Position numbers and translations under genes: made by a program
Notes under the pieces: generated by a model
Databases searched by the model: none
What the model saw: only the letters and a program-made list of their open reading frames with translations
Told to the model about the DNA's origin: nothing
Origin: Uranotaenia lowii
Lineage: Eukaryota; Arthropoda; Insecta; Diptera; Culicidae
DNA: 64,000 bases
Reading direction: 5' to 3'
Assembly: GCF_029784155.1 (NCBI RefSeq)
Contig: NC_073692.1
Location: 327,627,920 to 327,691,919 of the forward strand
Shown here: piece after piece, positions 56,901 through 64,000 of the stretch
Position numbering within the stretch: the first letter of the stretch is position 1
Layout: every line of letters starts with the position of its first letter

Positions 56901-57130
56901 GCAATTCCTGCTTTGATCATGATCGCAACTTTGTTTCCTAATTTTACAGAAAAAATTCATATATTTTCTGTTTCTCAAATCATGATTTGAAGTTATGATT
57001 TTGAAATGAGAGACTGAATATTCCTTTAATTTGTTCCAACAGACAGTAGTTTCATCCTCGATACCAGCACGAATCTTACTTGTCTTATAATTGTCATAGA
57101 AACTGGAAGTTCTATCCATTTTATTTATCA
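50956..57130. other. long unassigned AT-rich stretch
   Basis: No gene can be supported. 54,400-54,800 and 55,060-55,440 have more even composition and no repeats I recognise; they may be host noncoding DNA. A plus-strand open frame at 55443-55826 (127 codons) has a minus-strand open frame inside it at 55415-55654. I recognise neither. A hairpin lies at 51806-51888. Confidence 0.45.
51806..51888. repeat. imperfect hairpin
   Basis: aaggatgatattcatcactg at the left pairs with cagtgattaatatcacctt at the right. A second inner pairing, gttaatg with cattaac, is also present. Possible remnant of a small foldback MITE; no target duplication was identified. Confidence 0.6.
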
Positions 57131-58924
57131 CTAGCTGACCCGGTGTGCTTTGCTACACCTTTCAAATTCAATTGTTATTTTCAAAAATTATTCAAATTTT
57201 TCTTGTTTCATTGGCATTATTTTAAATCAAATTATAACATATCCGCAGCTGGAGCTGGAGTTTCGAATTGCAACAAACAGATAACTTAAACTAATATTCT
57301 GAATCTTGCTCTATAAATTTTTGTTAATGATCTGATAATTTTAATCTGTCTGAAGGGTCTCAAATTGATCGTACGCAAACAATCCAACTTTTATAATCTG
57401 GTTGTTTTTTTTTATATGTTTTGGATTTATGCTAAAAAAGTGATAAGAGAGCCCCCTCCCCTGTCCTTCCCTTCACCCCCTGCTGAATTGAGGGGTGAAT
57501 CTTTAATAATCATACCCAGTTTTTTCGTTCCCAAAAATTCTCTTATATCAAATATAGATCCATTGGAGCCTCCTTCTTTCTTCCCCCCTCTACATTGTAA
57601 AGCGTAATGGTCTATAACAATCGTAGAAACATATAATTTTCCATATGAAATTTTGTCTGTTTCTCGGATTTTATAGAAAAAAAGTTAAATGTAAGCTTCC
57701 TCTTTGCTTCCTATATTCCCAATTCCATCATCCTACTTCAAGAAAGGAATTGTTTCACATAGAAAAAGTATTTTTGTACTCAAATATTTGTACTCAAATA
57801 CTTTTTGATGCCAAATTTGGTATCATTAGCTCGATCAATTCTCGAGCTATGCAAAAAAATTGTATGGAAGCCCCCTTTTCCCCCTTAATATCTTTCCACT
57901 GAAAAAAGATGGGACTTCAATTTATGATAAAAACATTTCTCGTATCCAAATACCATCATATGCCAAATATGGTTCAATTTGCTCGATCAACTCTCCAGTC
58001 ATACTGAAAATTGTAAGGGAGACCTCTCCTCCCCCTTTTCATCCGCCTCTTTCAAGGAGTGAGGGATATCAAATATTCATAGAAGCATTTCTCGTACCCA
58101 AGTATCGTTCCATGCCAAATTTGGTTCCATTTGCTGTTTTAGTTCTTGAGTTATGCAGTGAAATTGTATGAAACTCCCCTCCCTCTTTCCTTTCCCCCCG
58201 TTGGAAGAAGGAAGGGGTCTCAAATAATCATTAGAACATATCACGTTCCCAAATACCCGCCCATACCTAATTTGGTTCCATTTGCTTAATTAGTTTTCGA
58301 GTTATGTGAAAAATTATAAAAGAGACCCCCTCCCCCCTTTATATCTTCCTACTGGAAAGAGGGATTGGTCTGAAAAAATCATAGAAATATTTTTCGTATC
58401 CAAATTCCTTCCCATGCCAAATTTGGTTCCATTTGCTTTATTAGTTTTTGAGTTATGTAAAAAAAATATGAAAGAGGCCCCCTCCCTCCTTTGTATCTCC
58501 CTACTGGAAAGAGGAAGATGGAAGGGGGAGGGGTCTCAAATAATCATAGAAATATTTTTCGTATCCAAATACCTTCCCGTGCCAAATTTGGTTCCAATAT
58601 CTTGATTGGTTTTCGAGTTATATGAAAAATTGTAAGGTTGCCCCCCTCTCCCCTTCCTATCACCAAACTGAAAGGAGGGAGGGGTACCTTATATTCAAAG
58701 AAATATTCCGCGTTCCCAAATACCACCCCATGCCAAATTTGATACCATTTGCTTGATGGGTTTTCGAGTTATGCTAAAAATTTACTTTTGATTGCGAGGC
58801 CCCTCCGTCCCTTCATGAGAGAGGGAGGGGTCTCAAACCATAATAGGAACCTTCCCCGGCCTCCAATACCCCCACCTGCCAAGTTTCACGCAAATCGGTT
58901 CAGTAGTTTCCGAGTCTATAGGTA

Positions 58925-58961
<37 letters not shown>

Positions 58962-58982
58962 AATTCATTCTTATATATATAG
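57131..58982. mobile_element. repeat element with 151-bp internal array and (ACAG)9 tail
   Basis: Begins ctagctgacccggtgtgctt and ends in acagacag...aaattcattcttatatatatag. Flanking ATCA (57127-57130 and 58983-58986) may be a target duplication. From about 57,480 to 58,860 a unit of about 151 bp repeats: the phrase gccaaatttggttccatttgc lies near 57812, 57962, 58113, 58265, 58417, 58582 and 58733. Each unit also holds a C-rich stretch (agcccccctccccc-like), a gaaagaggga stretch and tcgagttatg. The start phrase, final caaatcggttcagtag phrase and microsatellite tail are common in insect repeats, but I cannot name the superfamily. Open frames in it come from the array. Confidence 0.7.
58925..58960. 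repeat. (ACAG)9 microsatellite
   Basis: Nine uninterrupted ACAG units at the 3' side of the preceding element. Confidence 0.9.
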
Positions 58983-58986
58983 ATCA

Positions 58987-59537
58987 GTCTTATTTTCCAG
59001 GTCGGCAACCTTTGGTTTTTTTTTTTTGGATATAGAACTGCGGCTTTTAGCACATTACGCTAGTTTTTTTTTAATAATTTTTTTATTAAATCGTGCTAAA
59101 GCAATAATTGAGTCTTTTAACCTCGGCTACGATATTTCATAGGTCCAGAAGAATATTTCGAAATTGCATTCGCTGAAGGAACAAGCGGAAAGGGCCAAAT
59201 GACAAATAGTATTTTTTGAAGCATTTTACCTTCTTTTTCTTTTCACTGTTTTCGAAGAATCAGCAAAGAGTTCAAGATTGTTTTCAAACATCAAAAACTA
59301 AAATCAAATTCCCCCGCTGAACTGTAGCTAACAAGAAAATCAGTTATAATTTACAAAAATGCAGTTCTTAGACCGCCTCTGGTTTGTTAGCAAACAACGT
59401 AAGCCTCATCAAATTTAATATTTAAAGCACTTTCAATCACTTTTTTGTCCTACATGAAAATTGATCAGTAGAAATTTACAAAAATCATTCAAGAATTAAT
59501 CAACAATTTCGAAAAATATTTATCACTTTCGCTATTT
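58987..59537. other. unassigned flank of the hexanucleotide array
   Basis: AT-rich. No feature supported. Confidence 0.5.
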
Positions 59538-60483
59538 ACTTTGACTTGGACTTGGGCTTGGACTTGGACTTGGACTTGGACTTGGACTTGGTCTTGGACT
59601 TGGACTTGGACTTGGACTTGGACTTGGACTTGGACTTGGACTTGGACTTGGACTTGGACTTGGACTTGGACTTGGACTTGGACTTGGACTTGGACTTGGA
59701 CTTGGACTTGGACTTGGACTTGGACTTGGATTTGGACTTGGACTTGGACTTGGACTTGGACTTGGACTTGGACTTGGACTTGGACTTGGACTTGGACTTG
59801 GACTTGGACTTGGACTTGGACTTGAACTTGGACTTGGACTTGGACTTGGACTTGGACTTGGACTTGGACTTGGACTTGGACTTGGACTTGGACTTGGACT
59901 TGGACTTGGACTTGGACTTGGACTTGGACTTGGACTTGGACTTGGACTTGGACTTGGACTTGGACTTGGACTTGGACTTGGACTTGGACTTGGACTTGGA
60001 CTTGGACTTGGACTTGGACTTGGACTTGGACTTGGACTTGGACTTGGACTTGGACTTGGACTTGGACTTGGACTTGGACTTGGACTTGGACTTGGACTTG
60101 GACTTGGACTTGGACTTGGACTTGGACTTGGACTTGGACTTGGACTTGGACTTGGACTTGGACTTGGACTTGGACTTGGACTTGGACTTGGACTTGGACT
60201 TGGACTTGGACTTGGACTTGGACTTGGACTTGGACTTGGACTTGGACTTGGACTTGGACTTGGACTTGGACTTGGACTTGGACTTGGACTTGGACTTGGA
60301 CTTGGACTTGGACTTGGACTTGGACTTGGACTTGGACTTGGACTTGGACTTGGACTTGGACTTGGACTTGGACTTGGACTTGGACTTGGACTTGGACTTG
60401 GACTTGGACTTGGACTTGGACTTTGAATTTGACTTTGACTTTGACTTTGACTTTGACTTTGACATCGACTTTGACTTTGCTTT
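59538..60483. repeat. TTGGAC hexanucleotide satellite, about 150 units
   Basis: A ttggac array runs from about 59,541 to 60,420 with a handful of single-base variants, all in the first 300 bp (near 59,566, 59,592, 59,730 and 59,824). From about 59,830 to 60,420 it is pure. The last 60 bp change to tttgac units with small interruptions. Because 6 is a multiple of 3, five of the six frames stay open and translate as dipeptide runs (SP, KS or LD). These are not genes. Confidence 0.97.
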
Positions 60484-63247
60484 GACAGTGACTGAATATT
60501 CATGGACAATCATGTCATTACAACAAAATTTGACCTCATTCTCCCGTCAAATAAAACCTTAATTTTTTTAATTTTAGTGAATCCTTCTCGATTTTCGAAA
60601 GTAAGGTTTTTAAATAAAAGTGATTGCTCCAAAACGTTTTATTTTTAGAAATGCTTTCATTTAGGGTAATGGAAATAAACATCCAAACTTTCATCTTAAA
60701 ATTCATTGCAATATATTCTATGAATTTTTATATTTATGGTAACAGAATAACTGACTCAGCACGGTCAATGGAAATTCAAAATTTTTGCCACGACATTATT
60801 TCGTCACGGCCTAACTAACCTTTCAAATGAAATGCTTTACTTCAGTTCCATCCCGATACCATGACGATCGGGATGGAGTGTGTCATGTCGTATGGATATC
60901 ACCAAAAACATCTCCGAAGATGTTGTAAGTTATGCTATCGATGCCGCCATGATGAAAGAAGATATTGAGGGGTCCCCCCCAATACCGTGTCATCGTCCTA
61001 TAAACCTACATCGAATTGGACCAGCAGCAGTTCCTAGCATACCCGCGTACACACATTCATAACTTATCAAAGTTACACTTCCGGCGGAAAGGAATCCATA
61101 AAACGAAAAGCCATTTCCCCAGCTCTCGAGAGTGTGGATCGATGAAAAGCGATGCCTTTTGGAATGGTTTCTGGAACCTTTCGATATGTACGTATGGTTT
61201 CATCATTGGTTCGAATAATTTCTCATCGAAAAGCTCGATACAAGTTTGGTCACGTATTAGATGAAAATTTTAACAGGATGCGATATTTAGGGGATTTGCT
61301 CAGCCAAAGCTTGACTTATATCGTTTGCTTATGATTCTTTAGCCCCATTTCTTAACACGGAACTAAAACAGTTATTATAAGCATTGTTTTTAAAAGAATT
61401 TATTGATGCGATAATTTACAACTCGAATCAACTTACATGTGAAGGATTTGAATTTTCGTAAAAGCATGATTAATTACGGGCGTTATCAATTTTGTTTTCA
61501 TTGGGGTAGTCAAAAAAGTTTTAAGAATACTGACAAAAACTTCAACAATAAAGGAAAAAATGATTAAAACTGCTAAGAGGACTGGAACGACAATTTTTTT
61601 TCATAAAATATTAGAAGGGAGCAATTTTCATAATTGTCTCATATTTATTTAAAAAAAAAATCCCTAAATTTATAACTTATAGATGTTTTGTCAATGAAAA
61701 TATTTCTGCCGAATGATATCGGTGAGAAAATATTTTGAACAAATGCCATCGTTGTTGTTTTTTAAACACAGTATCACCAGACAACTTAATCAGCCCAGCC
61801 AGACTCGCTCGATTGGCTTCCAAGGGATAATCCTTTTCAAGAATTATGATTTTCTTGGTCTTACTGCTCTGATACTGCTATTCCTAACGAAGTCAATCCC
61901 ACGTTTTGGAATCTTATTACCGATTTCACACTTTTTCAATTAAAGTCCCTTCCCAAAACTGGTCCTGGCCGAAAGTAAACCACAAACCTAAACAACATGA
62001 TTATTGTTCCTTGAAAACGTCTTCGTCGTCGTCGTGTGAGTCCTCCATTGATCGGGCCTTCTTCGATCGGAGGTGGATTTAGGAAAATTAGGACAAACCA
62101 ATGCTGGAGCTTTTAAGGGCCAAAATCCGCAGTGGAAGGAAAGGTGAATCGATTATGCTAAGGCCCTGGCTTAGGTGCTCTGGGAAATGAATTGACTTTG
62201 TGTTTTTCCAAACGAGATTACTTCATTTTCAAGTCAAGCAGGATCAATAACAAGAGGTAAAAATCCCATCCTAATCCCAGTGCCGCCGCCCGGTTTCATC
62301 TTTACTACGCCGGCAGGATAATAAGCTGGCTGCCGTTTTTCAGGTTGGCGCGAAAAGTCTGGCAAAACATAAAAACCACATGTCTGTGGGAGTCTGCAGA
62401 TGGTTGGATCTTTTTGCGGTTTTCTTGTAAAATGATTACGGTTGAAATGCGGTAGGAAAGCAAATCACCTGGCCCTGAGAAGGTTTTTTTTGTGCTGCTG
62501 CTGCTGCTGATGCTCGTTTTGTGGCTTAAGTTATTTTTGCAGTGAATTTAACAATCGGTTTGAAAGGAGCAAACGCGATGTTTGCTTTTTAAAAAAGTGC
62601 CAGTTTCACCGTTGGAGATTGTATACATATTTGCAAAAGATTTTTAGCTTTGAATACTTATTTTAGTTGAAATGAAAACTGTGAAAATTACCATAACGAA
62701 TATGAAGGGATACATAATTGAATGATTTCCTTATCCTTTTCGTTAGTTTATGCAAATTCAAGATTTGGCAAGAGAAACTTATTTCTCTATTCATACGTTC
62801 TTAATCGAATGGAAACAATGCTAACAGAAGAAGACACGAGTTACGTTTCATATACGTTATAGAATGATCATATGAAACTCGAAAAAAAAAGAATTTACCT
62901 ACTAAAGTGGAGGCAATCACATACATATTTTCAAATTCTGGTTAAAGCGATATGAGTATACGAATTGGAAGATATTCGATACCTTATTCATACAACCTGA
63001 AAGAATGCAAGAGAGCAATAGTTTTCTCTCTCAACGCATGCGAACCGTCGCCAGCGACAATTTTTGCTGCTTCTGTTATTGGACAATTCTTGCAAATACA
63101 CTATCTGATTTTTAGCTATCTGTTTACATTGCTAGTCGCAGAGAGAAAAACAAAGCTGCTCTCTCACTGGACCCACGCAAGAGAAAAAAAAATGATCGGA
63201 ATCGTCTTCAAAATCTGCAAACATGGCGGACTTTTTATTATATCCAA
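60484..63247. other. unassigned stretch
   Basis: A perfect 11-bp hairpin (tccatcccgat at 60847-60857, atcgggatgga at 60867-60877) lies before a 60-codon plus-strand open frame at 60880-61062, which I do not recognise. 61,950-62,560 has even base composition, with cgtcgtcgtcg and gctgctgctgctg runs, and may be host noncoding DNA. No gene is supported. Confidence 0.45.
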
Positions 63248-63251
63248 TTAA

Positions 63252-63470
63252 ACACGTTTGTCGCCACGCTCATTTTGGTAGTTTTACTTGCCAAGCTCAA
63301 AGAAATTCTCGGAACGACAAAATAAAAAAGGAGAGCTCCCAATTTGCAACATGTGGCTAAACTGAGCGTATTACATGAGTAAGAGAGCGTCGCACGTTTT
63401 TGATATGACGGGGCCTCCCAGGAAATACACCCGTCACACAAATAGAGTGGCCCCATGGCGACGAACGTGT
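63252..63470. mobile_element. small TTAA-target MITE
   Basis: The ends acacgtttgtcgccac and atggcgacgaacgtgt are inverted, with TTAA on both sides (63248-63251 and 63471-63474). 219 bp, non-coding, piggyBac-type target. The open frame 63238-63477 (minus) is its shadow. Confidence 0.75.
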
Positions 63471-63474
63471 TTAA

Positions 63475-64000
63475 CAATTTAATCCGACTTCGATTAACGG
63501 CTTTTACGACCTATTACTTGTAGTAACGTTTGAAATGACTTGAGTTATCAGTAAAAAAGCGTCAGTAATTTATTTTTTGCTGGGTAGGGTACATCTTAAT
63601 TGTCTATAACAATGGTCGGGGAATTATTATTACCCCAAAAACAATTGTGTTAGTTGATATTACCCAATGGCGAAGAGCAAAGAAACAAAATCGCCCCTCT
63701 GATGACTATAAAAAGAAAACAAAACTAAAAATTGTATAACATACTTCCTTTACGATTTGAAAAAATTATGTTGTTACATGTTCATTAGCTTGATATTCAG
63801 GAGTTTTAAAAAAAAGTCTTCAGCGTTAAGCAGTTAAGACTTTTGTTCTTCGTTTTAATGTTCAAAAGAGTGAAAATAACTTAATAGCACAAATAAGTTG
63901 TTCCAAATGGAGTTTGGCTCCTTAAAGCCTAAAGGTATGAGCCGTTTCAAATAAAGAATTTACAAAAAAAAAAGTTGTTCCAAATATTAGCGACCGCCTA
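63475..64000. other. unassigned end of window
   Basis: No feature supported. Confidence 0.5.

Noticed and set aside
59532..60562. Long open frames over 300 codons on both strands in the hexanucleotide array
   Set aside because: A pure 6-bp repeat without a stop in most frames is open by arithmetic. The dipeptide translations are not protein evidence.
1..64000. CRISPR arrays, bacterial operons or prophage
   Set aside because: No regularly spaced direct repeats with unique spacers, no ribosome-binding-site context and no dense coding. The window is eukaryotic.

Overview
This window reads as an AT-rich, intron-poor and transposon-packed stretch of an insect nuclear genome, most likely a mosquito (Culicidae). 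That placement is an inference from the mix of repeats: tRNA-derived SINEs, DD37E-type mariners, RTE-like LINE fragments, TA-target MITEs with gggga(g/a)agtgggg-type ends, TTAA MITEs and hAT relics. I recognise no host protein-coding gene. The only long intact reading frame is a transposon protein.

Layout. Bases 1-5,030 hold tandem duplications (units of 17 bp, 152 bp and about 0.9 kb). Bases 8,562-14,080 encode a Helentron-type rolling-circle transposon protein in one open frame (zinc/DUF6570-like region, HUH Rep, PIF1-like helicase, start of an EEP endonuclease), cut off by a 500-N assembly gap. Bases 15,150-16,233 carry two SINEs. Bases 17,674-21,753 hold TA-target MITEs nested inside each other, and a TTAA MITE follows at 23,568. 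Bases 25,971-29,340 are an AT-rich satellite-like tract hosting a Mutator-like foldback element with a 10-bp target duplication and, at 27,949-29,010, an unusual palindrome: two LTRs in inverted orientation joined by reverse copies of tRNA-Lys(CTT), one of them 76 nt long including the CCA tail.

Bases 30,765-35,279 are a DD37E-type mariner carrying two further transposons. Bases 38,551-40,240 are another mariner relic split by a hAT element that itself contains a SINE. Bases 40,385-43,520 are two RTE-like LINE pseudogenes side by side. Bases 47,800-50,539 are a full-length but dead mariner whose very end was hit by a hAT-like foldback element. Next to it, at 50,656-50,955, is a foldback repeat with three hammerhead-ribozyme-like motifs. 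Bases 57,131-58,982 are a repeat element with a 151-bp internal array and an (ACAG)9 tail. Bases 59,538-60,483 are a nearly pure TTGGAC hexanucleotide array, and a small TTAA MITE lies at 63,252.

There is no operon logic. The organisation is one of successive insertions, and target-site duplications let their order be read in many places. Host function, if any, would be intronic or intergenic.
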